Source of the DNA: Amanita rubescens
Lineage: Eukaryota; Basidiomycota; Agaricomycetes; Agaricales; Amanitaceae
NCBI GenBank assembly: GCA_015039365.1
Contig: WION01000596.1
Location: 1 to 30,126, forward strand
Length of the DNA stretch: 30,126 nucleotides
Direction: 5' to 3'
Shown here: piece by piece, positions 9,753-18,730 of the stretch
Position numbering within the stretch: the stretch's first letter is position 1
Layout of the letters: the number at the start of each line of letters is the position of its first letter
Notes under the pieces: generated by a model
The model's database searches: none
What the model saw: the letters and a program-made list of their open reading frames with translations, nothing else
Told to the model about the DNA's origin: nothing
Made by a program: the position numbers and the translations under genes

Positions 9753-10083
9753 TCAGAATATAGGCACAACTAAGAGGGGTGCACACAAGGCCATGCAAGC
9801 ACCCTGCGCAGCATTACATGCCAAGATAATGGGAGGCGCCGCGGGTGCTGCGACAGTCCCAAAGGTGAAACCTGCTGCTGCATAACATGCTACAGCGCCA
9901 AAATTGCAAACTGTAGAAGGTGAATAAATGAGTCGTCGCATCTTGTTCACGTCTAGTACGGTCCAACATGAACCTTGCATACGCACCTGTCTGGCATAGA
10001 CCGTAAGCTATCGGCCCTGCATTGACAATGCCGGTGGAGGACAGCGCCACCGCAATTGGGAGCAAAAGTTTAGAGAGCCGCAT
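9753..10083 (-). CDS. Small secreted Cys-containing protein, 'zygote-specific protein'-like, copy 1 (84 aa)
   Basis: Two exons on the minus strand (10083-9987 and 9910-9753; 97 + 158 bases). The product starts MRLSKLLLPIAVALSSTG, a signal peptide with a cleavage site around VNA-GP, followed by GPIAYGLCQT and a hydrophobic, Cys-containing core: CNFGAVACYAAAGFTFG, ILACNAAQGACMALCAPLL. Basidiomycete genomes hold many such short proteins, often annotated as zygote-specific-protein-like; their function is unknown. The five cysteines and the Ala/Gly-rich sequence suggest a compact secreted or surface-active peptide, but this is not a canonical eight-Cys hydrophobin. A TATAAAAG box lies about 110 bases upstream. 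The ATG was chosen because it directly precedes the signal peptide; an upstream in-frame ATG adds 20 residues that do not fit one. Confidence 0.8.
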
Positions 10084-10192
10084 AGTACGGGATTGTATTG
10101 AAAGACGATGAAACAGACTCGATGTCAGCTCAGTGGGTGTCACTAGCCAAGGAGGTCGAGTGGGTTAAAGGAAAGACTTGAAGAGAAAGGTT

Positions 10193-10200
10193 CTTTTATA
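10193..10200 (-). promoter_or_regulatory. TATA box of small secreted protein 1
   Basis: On the minus strand this reads TATAAAAG, 110 bases before the start codon at 10083. The second copy of this gene family has the identical box at 10217-like spacing (17210-17217, 116 bases before its ATG), and both are followed by a conserved CTTTAACCC / TCGAC block. Confidence 0.7.
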
Positions 10201-10575
10201 TCCGCACACCAGATCACGAGGGTCAAGGCGTAATTTCCAGCACTTTCTAAATCCATTATACGAAAGCGGTATGGTGTGGAGCTTATATGACTTGATCAAA
10301 GCAGAAATGGTGATGCTGTGGGCACGACTGCAACGAGATCTCGGTCGAAGGCTACGGATGAGAATCTCGTTTCAGATTAATTTTATTTAAACGACGGTAA
10401 ACATAGTACCTTATTTGAAGGCTTCTTTTTTGCATCTTAGACGTCTACCAGCATTCGGATTTCAGAGTCAAGCGCAAAGATGCCAGTGGCGCCGGTGGGC
10501 GGAATAGAGTTCGGATGCTATAGGACCGTTGCGGATAAGTTGGACCCACTGTCAACAACTACAAATCATACCAAT
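10201..10575. other. Divergent promoter region between secreted protein 1 and BTB3
   Basis: No gene recognised. The open frame at 10178-10390 shows no domain. BTB3 lacks the TCAAATAACG element found before its paralogs; the nearest thing is a TTTAAACGACGG at about 10385, which is not a convincing match. Confidence 0.35.
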
Positions 10576-11808
10576 ATGGACGACTCTGACTCTAGTACTC
10601 TAGCACAGTCGCCTTCTCTGGAACCTGAGGATGACGTGAATATAGTTATTTCTTCCGCGAACACATTTTAACAAGTTCTCTAGGTAGCACCTTCCCAGAT
10701 GGATAAATGCGAGTTGAAAGCGATCATTGACGCGCCTGCCCTTTTTGCAAGTGCTCAGACGAAGCATACGATAGCCAAAAAATTCGTGAAACACCATGTG
10801 TATTGGTTATCCGATGGTAATACCCTCGTGCAAATCGGAGATGTCAGGTTCAGATTGCACCGGAGCACCCTTGTGAAGCAAAGCCACTGGTTCCGTAAAA
10901 TGATCAAAAATCCTCCGCACGACGCTGGGTGCATATACGCGGATGAAGAGACAGGAGCGACTGTCTACTGTCTTGACAGCCTCGAAATTGGTGTCAAAGA
11001 CTTTGCCACACTGTTAAACGCGCTGGACGATGCCGTGTGAGTTCTCTCTTCCATTCACCTCCCCACTTGCACTAAACTACTCGCCAGATCCTACGTATTT
11101 AATGGACTGCCATCCTTGAGCTTTGTGTCAGCGATCCTGCGTGCCGCACACGCCCTGGATTTTGATCAATTCAGGGAATTTGCGATATCCTGTTTGGAGC
11201 ATAAGTACCCAAACAGACTCAACAAGCTAACAACTAAGCGCGTGGAATATGCTGCAAGTACCGTCCAGCTTGCCAGACAATGCAATGTAAATTCCGTCCT
11301 CAAGCGCGCGCTATACGAGTTGGTCCGAGCAGAAGGCTTCAAGCAGGAGACCGAACCTAACACCGACGATTACGAGGAAGCCGTCTATAACCAATCGGAG
11401 GCTCTCACTATATTTGATTATTCACTGCTTGTCCATGCAAGGGAACAGCTGACCACGTTTTGGTTTGGGAAGATCTTTCCTCCACCAGCGATTAACGGTT
11501 GTCAGAATCATACCTACAGTGCCTGTGCGGCTAACTGGGGCAAATCTCCCTCAATATACAAAAAGCTGGTTCTCGATTCAAAGATATTCGAGAGGTACAG
11601 ATATGATCCTATATGCGGGTTAGATGCTATTAGCAATGCTCCGTGGTGTAGGGGAGAAACATGGCCATCGACTTACGGGCAGGGTCTTCCCATCATCGAA
11701 AACGACCATCTCTGTCATGCGTGCGCCCAAAAATGGAGAAGCTCTTGGCGGGAGGAAAAGTCAATGTTGTGGAATAAATTGGACACTTGGTTTGAGCTGA
11801 GCGATTGA
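10576..11808 (+). CDS. BTB/POZ domain protein, paralog 3 (377 aa)
   Basis: Exons 10576-10635, 10684-11036 and 11088-11808 sum to 1134 bases without a break. It differs from its paralogs at the N-terminus: MDDSDSSTLAQSPSLEPEDD is acidic and has no basic KRKS tail, so it may have a different location. The BTB part is conserved: FVKHHVYWLSDGNTLVQIG, FRLHRSTLVKQSHWFRKMI, VYCLDSLEIGVKDFATLLNA, then FVSAILRAAHALDFDQF. The tail keeps KRALYELVRAEGFKQE, REQLTTFW, a C...C pair, ERYRYDPICGLDA and LCHACAQKW, but is shorter, ending WFELSD. The exon 1/2 junction is inferred from the paralogs; an alternative donor a few bases on would alter only one or two residues. Confidence 0.85.
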
Positions 11809-12468
11809 AAGGAGTTGGTAATGGGGCGATGCGTAGGTCAGATGGGCATTGTCAACCTTGCAAGGATTCGTTGTTCGTTGACAGTCTCGCAACAAACCCC
11901 AACATCGTTCGAGGCTCTCTTTTGCACAATGTGGCCTCCCGCTTGATCAAATATGTTCATGTAGGCAGCTTTCCCGTTTCGTGTGACGAATGTTGAAGCC
12001 TAGGTTGTGTTGGTTTATTGGCAACGCCCCTCTGCGTGAACCTTGCGTCTCTGTGTCCGTTTTACCATGCGAGGGTTGTCTCGGCCCGACTGATCGCTTT
12101 CAATAGGAGGTCCAAACGGTCCCACCCGAAGAACCACCAGAACCCATTGCATGTCAGTGAAAATTTTTATCGAATTGCCGCCGACTGTCTCAGATGGTGG
12201 GTGTCATTTGCGTTAGGATCGTGGAGCCTGAGGTCTCAACCTCCTGCCCGTTCTCGACCACCGGATATGTATGTCTTCTGATCGCACATTTCATTGAACT
12301 AAAGGCATTGAGGAATGATGAAACAAATAACGCCTTCGACCCTCCAAGCAAGTAATCATAGATCGAAGCATCACTTTAGACATGCAAGACATGGAAACAA
12401 ATACAACAGAGCACTCAAAATACCAAAATCAATACCCCTTGAACCACGCACGCGAAGAGTTCCCATGC
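11809..12468. other. Intergenic region between BTB3 and P450 (convergent)
   Basis: About 660 bases between two convergent genes. The + frames at 11805-11996 and 12018-12281 have no domain and weak protein character. An ACAAATAACGCC at about 12324 resembles the BTB-promoter element, but no + strand gene follows, so I give it no weight. No repeat or RNA gene seen. Confidence 0.4.
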
Positions 12469-14695
12469 CTATCGCCTGGATAACTTCACCGGCACATCGC
12501 TTATACCGAGCGAAATACCCGCATGCCCCTGGAAAACTCGGTCTGTCCATGATTGGATCGTTTCCCCATCAGAGACCATCGGTTCGACTCTCCAGTCGCG
12601 TAACAGGACACTCAAGAACGATACGCCTTCCACGGTGGCAAACTTTCGGCCTATGCATGCCCGTTGGCCTAACCAATGCACAGGCATCAGACATAAAACA
12701 CAATGGTGGAGTCGTGGACGGATTGGTCTCACCGATGCTAAAAGCCGTAAAAACGTCCGAATCACTGTTAACTTTGCTCCATCGGGACGGCTTGAACTTC
12801 TCGGGCTCGTCAAAGTAGCGAGGATTAGACTCTGTATTGGGTTAACTTTGCATGACATAAATATCTCCGGGCTACATACGAGCACCAATGAGATCGCATA
12901 TCATCTATGATGGAATCATTAGTTTACACTAGGCAGCGCGTCGCGTTTCTCCGTACCCAGGTTCCTTTGGCTATCGGCAAGGCAGTAGCACCTTCTTGTC
13001 CGAACAACTTTGGGACCATCACCACGGTATCTTCATAAGCTTGGCGCATCATCATGTACGCCGGAGCTATCCATTTCAGGATCATAGAGCAGGTAGAGCA
13101 TGTCAAGCTTACGGTATAAGCGTAACGCTTCCAGAAATATGGCAAGCACCTTGTTCAGTTTATCATAATCTTCAAATCTCTTTAACAAGCATTAACGGAA
13201 TGGAGACACGCGTTGCGTACTATTCATACCGGATCGGCAGTTTCCCCAGCGATGGAAATAATTTGCTCATAAGCCTCCTGCTGTACATCTTGATGTATGG
13301 CGAGATATGCAATTGCTGCCGCCAAAGTTTTTGCAGTCGTTTCTACATCAATATTCAAGAGAATGATCCATTGCCCTGACAAATAGCGAATTACCATGCC
13401 CCGCGAAAAGCATAATATACATGTTTCCGGTCTGTGTTAGGATCATAACAGATAACACGCATTCCCAAGCTTTTATAACAACGTACCAGTTCTTGGATGG
13501 TCAGTTTTGACTTCTCGTTATCGCTTTCGTTAGCTTCCACAAGCATCGTGAAAACATCGCTTGCTCTGCTTTTACGCGTGCTTCCGACGCGTCCACCCAT
13601 CTCTTCTTTACGTTGCGCAACTTCATCGAGGAAAAACGACATCAACCTCTCTTTTGCGGCACGTATCCTCTGAAACCTTAACATCCTTTAATTGATATTC
13701 CGTAAACGAAGGTTTAGCGCGACTTACTTTGGCAATGGTATGGACATTAACCACGGGGCGAAGTTTATGATGAGGTGGTTGGCAGTCACGACGCGACTGG
13801 ATTCATGAATAGACATTGAACCATCGGCTGCTTGGGACGGCGCCGACCAGTCGGAGTTGAGTCCAAATCCGCATTTCATGATAACGAGTAGTGCCACATT
13901 GTACGTTAACCGTTGGACAATTGCGACATCCACAACTTTCAGATCGGTCCACCCTTCCGCGGCAATCATTTCACGGTATATGACAATACTTTGAGCCCAC
14001 ACGTTCTCGTATCTAGATCAACAAACGCGTGAAATCAAAGGGACCATTATGGATAGTAAAACTCACAGTTTCGTATTGAACGCTGGCCCCACGATGCGTC
14101 TGTGCTTCCTCCACTCATCGCCATCCGCAGAAAACACATTTGTTCCCCAACGCCTGAGAAGAGTAATTAGATCACAAGGTTTTTCTTGCTGTACAGTCAA
14201 CCCACGCGAAAGGTCCACTTGCGTACTCGGGCTTGCCGAAACTCGACTTGGGACCAGGCACAAGAACTTGACGGATTACATCTACGTTGGAGGTGTGGAT
14301 AGAAGGCAAGCCCGCTAAGAAAGAAACGAGCGAGATCGTGTCCTGTCTTAAACGGCTTATACACTATGCATAGTCAGACCGGGTTAAACGGAACGTATAG
14401 ATCAAGGACATACAATGAAAGCGCCATTTCCACAAAAACTCTATGCCCGGATTCCACCACTACAGTGGGTATCAGCGCTCCAAAGACATGTTGAGGATGA
14501 AATGGGACACGCAGGCCTGGCACATAGTTCACTGCCTGGTAATCATCCAGTCATGAGCAACACGAGTTCGCAGATGAGTAACCACAGTACCTTCAGATCT
14601 TTGGCAAACTTGAAGACGCGAGACGCAATGAAGATGACAAACAGTGAGAGCGCAAGGCTCTTAAAACTGGCTCCATTGAGCAGTTCCAGCGACAT
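12469..14695 (-). CDS. Cytochrome P450 monooxygenase, full length but with two apparent frameshifts
   Basis: Thirteen minus-strand exons: 14695-14591, 14535-14414, 14363-14206, 14153-14067, 14012-13728, 13685-13487, 13431-13395, 13342-13230, 13179-13113, 13066-12957, 12904-12880, 12831-12733, 12668-12469. Landmarks: membrane anchor MSLELLNGASFKSLALSLFV, then AVNYVPGLRVPF, FSADGDEWRKHRRIVGPAF (C-helix WxxxR), the I-helix LFAGHETTAKTLAAAI (split by an intron), ExxR in FLEALRLYP, NPRYFDEPEKFKPSRW and the heme loop FSIGQRACIGRKFA with its Cys. All donor and acceptor dinucleotides fit. The exons sum to 1607 bases, two more than a multiple of three needs: a 1-base shift lies at about 14459-14464 (before WWNPGIEFLWKWRF) and a second at about 14340-14350 (YKPF to QDTISLVSFLAG). 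Without these it would encode about 534 residues. So it is a recent pseudogene or carries two sequence errors. ER-bound oxidation; substrate unknown. Confidence 0.82.
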
Positions 14696-15147
14696 AAAAA
14701 TGGATGAGAACGTTGCATGATTGCAGGGTTTTCAACTTTAAGATACTGTTGCAGGGCGGTCGGTGATAAGGCCATAAGGGAACCACTTTACGTAAAACGC
14801 GCAACGTCATGGGCCCGAGTCCAGTCTATTTTCTCTACTCTCTTTCTTGTTTTTCGCCGCTTTTGGCTAACGCCTGGTTCAATGACCACGGGAAGAGCTC
14901 AGACTGGCATGCTGTACCCCAACTGCTCCATCGCCTAATTTAGACAGTCGTGACTTCAATGACGGTATCTTCAGGATGTTACTAACGTGTTGAAGTGGAC
15001 ACTAGGGAAGCTGCTCGATTCTCTGAGGTAAGTAGAGTCGGATTCATCCGAGAGTGTGTACGGTCTCCAAACAGAGTGCCGCACCGTTCCTGAGAAACCA
15101 TGTCAACAGGATCAAATAACGCACCCACCCTCAATACATCCAAAAAT
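14696..15147. other. Intergenic region between P450 and BTB4 (divergent promoters)
   Basis: No recognisable gene; the + frame 14717-14938 and the minus frame 14982-15200 show no domain. Close to the right end an ATCAAATAACGC element (15111-15122) marks the BTB4 promoter. An upstream in-frame ATG at 15100 could extend BTB4 by 16 residues. Confidence 0.4.
15111..15122 (+). promoter_or_regulatory. TCAAATAACG element before BTB4
   Basis: ATCAAATAACGC ends 25 bases before the ATG at 15148, in line with the elements before BTB1 and BTB2. If translation started at the in-frame ATG at 15100 the element would lie inside the coding region; its conservation as noncoding DNA in the paralogs is why I prefer the start at 15148. 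Confidence 0.5.
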
Positions 15148-16374
15148 ATGACCAGAAAACGGAAATCCGAAGTTCTCGAATCACCGGACTCGTCTCCCAT
15201 TCAGATTTCAGATGTAGTAGTCCGAGTAAACCCATTTTTTCCTCATTCGAATCCTAAACACGTACTAATTAAACCTGTTTATTAGGTAACCCGTTCTCAA
15301 GCCTTCAACAAGAAGAGCAGGCCGAACGGTACCGGCTCGATAGCCAAAAAGTTCGTTCAACACGGCACGTATTGGTTACCCGATGGCAACACGCTCGTTC
15401 AAATTGGAGGGGTCAGGTTCAAGTTGGACCGAAGCACCCTCGTTAACCAAAGCGCCTGGTTCCTCACGATGATCGAAAACCCGCCGAACGACTTGGATAA
15501 GTGTATCTACAAAGATGAAGAAACCGGGGAGACAGTTTATTGTCTCGACAGCCTGAAGGTCAATGTCAAGGACTTTGTGGCTTTGTTAAACGCATTTGAC
15601 AATGCCGTGTAAGTCCTCTTCCGTTCTTTTTTTTAAATATATATATTTGGGCTGAACGAAACCGTGCAGAACCTACTTCTGTACTCCCCCTTCCTTGAAA
15701 ACTGTAGCAGCGATACTACGCGCTGCTGATGCCTTGGATTCCGATCGATTCAAGACATTTGGCATATATTACTTGGAAAACAACTGGCCAGCCAATTTCA
15801 AGAAATTCGACGGTGGCGTTATGGAACATGTCGTAGACTCTGCCGAACTCGCCTGGAAATATAAGATTGATTCGGCACTGAAACGCGCTTTATACGAGCT
15901 AGTCAGGGCAGATGACTTCAGGCCGTCCACTGGTTCTCAGGACAAAGACCATCGCTTGATCGAGACGGTTAAATTCCATCGGACGTGGCTCATCCGTGCA
16001 AGAGAGAAACTAACGGCGTTTTGGATGAAGAAGGCCGTTCCACCAAAAGCGCACCAGTGCGTCAGTCCTAATAACACTGAAGCCCGCAAGCAATGCGCAA
16101 TTACCAGAGGCATGGTTCATGTGCCGTACAGTGTGCTGGTTCACGATTCAGGAACATTTTTCGGTACAGACAAGATCCTATGGTGGGCTTGCAGGCCCTT
16201 ATCGATGCCCCTTGGGTACCTGGAGAAGCGTGGCCATCAACATATCAGGATCTTCCAAAGTCTCGCCAGGGAATCTGTTCTAGATGTGCCAATAGCTGGA
16301 GAGCGACGTGGCGCATTGAGAAAGAAGAATTGTGGCATTACCTGGACACTTGGTTTGGGTTAGCGAAAGAATGA
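15148..16374 (+). CDS. BTB/POZ domain protein, paralog 4, with one apparent frameshift
   Basis: Exons 15148-15225, 15286-15608 and 15670-16374. The N-terminus MTRKRKSEVLESPDSS matches paralogs 1 and 2. The BTB fold reads FVQHGTYWLPDGNTLVQIG, FKLDRSTLVNQSAWFLTMI, VYCLDSLKVNVKDFVALLNA, then TVAAILRAADALDSDRF. In exon 3 the frame is lost at a run of five T (16157-16161): upstream reads YSVLVHDSGTF, while the family continuation RYRQDPMVGLQALIDAPWV, ICSRCANSW and LWHYLDTWFGL follows one frame over. One missing T would explain it; with that base the protein would have 368 residues. The Ala/Pro spacer in exon 2 is much shorter than in paralogs 1 and 2. It is either a very young pseudogene or a homopolymer error. 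It is followed, as BTB2 is, by a convergent small secreted protein gene. Confidence 0.82.
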
Positions 16375-16774
16375 GCATATCATGCCATTGAGGAGCGCAG
16401 GGTCATAATCGGTTTCCATGTTTAATTTACTCAGGTCACGAATTTATAACGGTTTTAGCATGTATTTCCTTCGTACTACGGGGCTCAGCGCTGGCGCTCA
16501 TCAGTTGATCAGCGAATCGCAACCAGCGACGCGATGTTCTGAACTCCGTGGCGCTGAGTGCGGCTCGTTCCAACAGGTAATTGTAGATGGTGCATTCGAA
16601 TTTCATTGTATACGTACAGTAAAGTCATCAAGCGCAGCAGAAGACACAATATGTAAGGGCGATCATCACGTAGAAAGAACGAGTATAGTACATAAAACAG
16701 GGAGCAATTCTTCTTGGGGATCTACAGCTTACGATGAGGGAATGTTACAAGGATTTGTGAACGATGAACTCACT
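16375..16774. other. Convergent 3' region between BTB4 and small secreted protein 2
   Basis: No gene; the long + frame 16418-16984 is only the shadow of the minus-strand secreted-protein gene and its flank. Sequence patches and the length (about 400 bases) match the region after BTB2, supporting duplication of a BTB plus secreted-protein block. Confidence 0.5.
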
Positions 16775-17094
16775 TCAAAGCGTCGGAGCGATCAAGAATG
16801 GCGTGCACAAAGCCATACAAGCACCGAGAATGGAGTTACAAGCGATGATAGCGGGAGGCGCAGCTACCAACGTAACTCCAAACGTAAATCCAACTCCAGT
16901 ATAACAAGTAACGGCGCCGGCATTACAAGCTTGCAAAGAGAAAAGTCCCATCTCATGAGTTCATATTTGCAGCGCCCAAGATGAGCATTGTACGTACCCG
17001 TTTGACAGAGACCATAAGCAATGGGACCGGCGGTGACGACGCCAGTGGTGGACAAGGCCACCGCAAAAGGGAGCAAGAGCTTAGAGGGACGCAT
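16775..17094 (-). CDS. Small secreted Cys-containing protein, 'zygote-specific protein'-like, copy 2 (83 aa)
   Basis: Two minus-strand exons (17094-16998 and 16929-16775; 97 + 155 bases). Exon 1 has exactly the length of that of copy 1 and splits the same codon. The product reads MRPSKLLLPFAVALSTTG (signal peptide), then GPIAYGLCQT, CNAGAVTCYTGVGFTFG, IIACNSILGACMALCTPF and ends LIAPTL. Five cysteines align with copy 1. Role unknown: secreted, hydrophobic, probably surface-active or signalling. A TATAAAAG box sits 116 bases upstream. A GTGAGT donor begins just past the stop, and AAG|CTGTAGAT follows about 50 bases on, suggesting a 3' UTR intron as in copy 1. The gene is divergent from the USP gene at 17607. 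Confidence 0.82.
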
Positions 17095-17606
17095 TTGGAG
17101 AAGTTTGATTGAAGGTAGATAAGAAAACGGACTCGAGGTTGGCTCAGTGGGTATCACCAGCCAACGAAGGATGTCGAGCGGGTTAAAGAAGAAAAAGGGG
17201 GGTGGAGCCCTTTTATACCTGACATGGGCAAACACGGGTAAATGCGGGATTGTGACGTACATATATGGTATGGTTCCAGAATGGGCGGGAGATGACGGTT
17301 GTTCGCGGGGTTCTTTCTAAGTTCTAACCAACGAGAGGCTCAGAAAGAGAAGCGCTCAGCATGGTCGACAGACAAGATTGCCAAGTTCCAACGCGTGCGG
17401 TGGATGAGCTCTACGCGGGTCAATAGTATTGCATCGTTAGTTCTAGTCTTTTCGTTGGGTGCTTACAGCGCTCTTGCACTTACGTACAATGACATTTTGT
17501 CTTGAATCTTTGTCATAAGTAACTGTTTCGTCGCGGGTGCGCATGATTCAAACTCCGCCAAAAACGTGGAACCAATGATACCGACGCATCATATCATATA
17601 CCAAGG
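17095..17606. other. Divergent promoter region between secreted protein 2 and USP gene
   Basis: Holds the TATAAAAG box of the secreted-protein gene (minus strand, 17210-17217) and the presumed promoter of the USP gene. The + frame 17299-17505 ends in a leader-like hydrophobic stretch (IASLVLVFSLGAYSALALTY), but the frame stops at once and no continuation is seen, so I do not call it. Confidence 0.4.
17210..17217 (-). promoter_or_regulatory. TATA box of small secreted protein 2
   Basis: Reads TATAAAAG on the minus strand, 116 bases before the start codon at 17094. The matching box of copy 1 lies 110 bases before its start, in similar surroundings. Confidence 0.7.
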
Positions 17607-18509
17607 ATGGAAACACCAACGACTCGGACATCCCTAGACTCAACCTCTTCCTCTCCGCCAACAATGCCCTCATCCATAATAAGTTCACCAATTTCCCGGG
17701 CCTCCTCCGATCTCTCTCCATCCGTAACTTCTCCCGTACCCGCAACTCCCCGATACACACCTAAAGTTTCTTTTGACACCTTCGAGAATCCCGCGGCAAG
17801 CATGTTCTCTTTTACGCTCCAAGTCAAAAACAATGGTTACAAGCGTTCTCGTAACACCCGCGTCTTTCTATGCGCCGCAAGTCCGGACGAAAGCGGTCGC
17901 GAGGCGTTGGATTGGTCACTTGAATCCCTCGTACAGGACGGAGACGAACTTATCGTGTTTAGGGGAGTAGACGAAGATGTACTGGGCGGGTTATCATTTC
18001 GTTTTTGTCTTGCACTGGACGCGTCGCTGATAGCCTTCTTCTTATACAGACAAACCGCATGATATTATCCGAGACGAGGCTAGAGAACTTATGAAGTATA
18101 TACAACAGAAGAGCGTAGAATATGATCCGGATCGAAAGGTATGCTGTTTTTTTTTTAAAGTTACGTGTGCTCATGGAACCTTTAAGCTTTCTCTGGTCCT
18201 GGAATATATTGCTGGTAAGACGACGGACTCGCTCGACCGTCTTATTGCATTGTACCGCCCGGACTCGGTTGTCGTTGGCACGCGGGGTCGCAGGTGGCAT
18301 GCCATAGGCATGGGAATAGGCGTAGGGAGCATCAGCCGGTCAGTCTTTGAATTAGCGTTTTAAATCGCGTTGCAAATAATAATGATATCTACAGTTATTG
18401 TCTCTCACATTCGCCAGTACCTGTTATCGTTGTCCGTCCAGAGCGGAAAGTGCGCAAGGCGATTGAAAAACGAAAAGCAGATCCAAACCGAGGGAAGCAT
18501 TTTGGATGA
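17607..18509 (+). CDS. Universal stress protein (UspA family), fungal type (247 aa)
   Basis: Exons 17607-17978, 18034-18138, 18187-18338 and 18395-18509 (744 bases, no break). A Ser/Thr/Pro-rich N-terminal tail of about 55 residues precedes the Usp domain: FSFTLQVKNNGYKRSRNTRV, FLCAASPDESGREALDWSLE, LVQDGDELIVFRGVDED, HDIIRDEARELMKYIQQKS, LVLEYIAGKTTDSLDRLIAL, PDSVVVGTRGRR and SISRYCLSHSPVPVIVVRPE, ending in a lysine-rich tail. The GTRG turn followed by a Gly-rich stretch and GS is the nucleotide-binding loop of ATP-binding USPs, although here the spacing to GS (12 residues) is longer than the textbook nine. Such proteins respond to stress and bind ATP in the cytosol. The intron 1 acceptor (GATAG at 18029-18033) was chosen over a nearer ACAG because only it keeps frame. 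The gene is intact and looks like a conserved, non-accessory gene. Confidence 0.88.
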
Positions 18510-18652
18510 GGTCCTCTGCAGGCAGAGGCATTGACCACTTTTGTACTAATAATGTTTGGTTATTCTTGGTGTGTATTTAGAATTCGTTCTTTGTCGTACT
18601 AGATAGTGTTTTATGACTTCTATATTAAAACAGCATAATCTAGATTTTGAGC

Positions 18653-18678
18653 TAAGCAAACATAGGCGCTCGTAATCG
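18653..18678 (+). promoter_or_regulatory. Conserved promoter block of kinase copy A
   Basis: Twenty-six bases starting TAAGCAAACATAGGCGCTCG are identical to a block before copy B (22511-22536). They end 52 and 40 bases before the respective ATG codons. The flanks around them are less similar, so this may be a retained promoter or leader element rather than just recent duplication. Confidence 0.5.
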
Positions 18679-18730
18679 ATCGCAGTAAGCTGAGTGCACG
18701 TGCAGTGATCAGCTTATCAACGTGTTCTCC

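Noticed and set aside
9753..10083. Secreted protein 1 as a hydrophobin
   Set aside because: It has a signal peptide and cysteines, but lacks the eight-Cys pattern with the CC doublets of hydrophobins.
12320..12332. ACAAATAACGCC, similar to the BTB-promoter element
   Set aside because: The T of the core is missing and no + strand gene starts nearby.
12315..12818. 167-codon + frame
   Set aside because: It is the antisense shadow of the last P450 exons, including the heme-binding exon.
16418..16984. 188-codon + frame
   Set aside because: It is the antisense shadow of small secreted protein 2 and its 3' flank.
17299..17505. Hydrophobic C-terminal stretch that might be a signal peptide
   Set aside because: The hydrophobic part is at the end of the frame and nothing in frame follows; it lies in a divergent promoter region.
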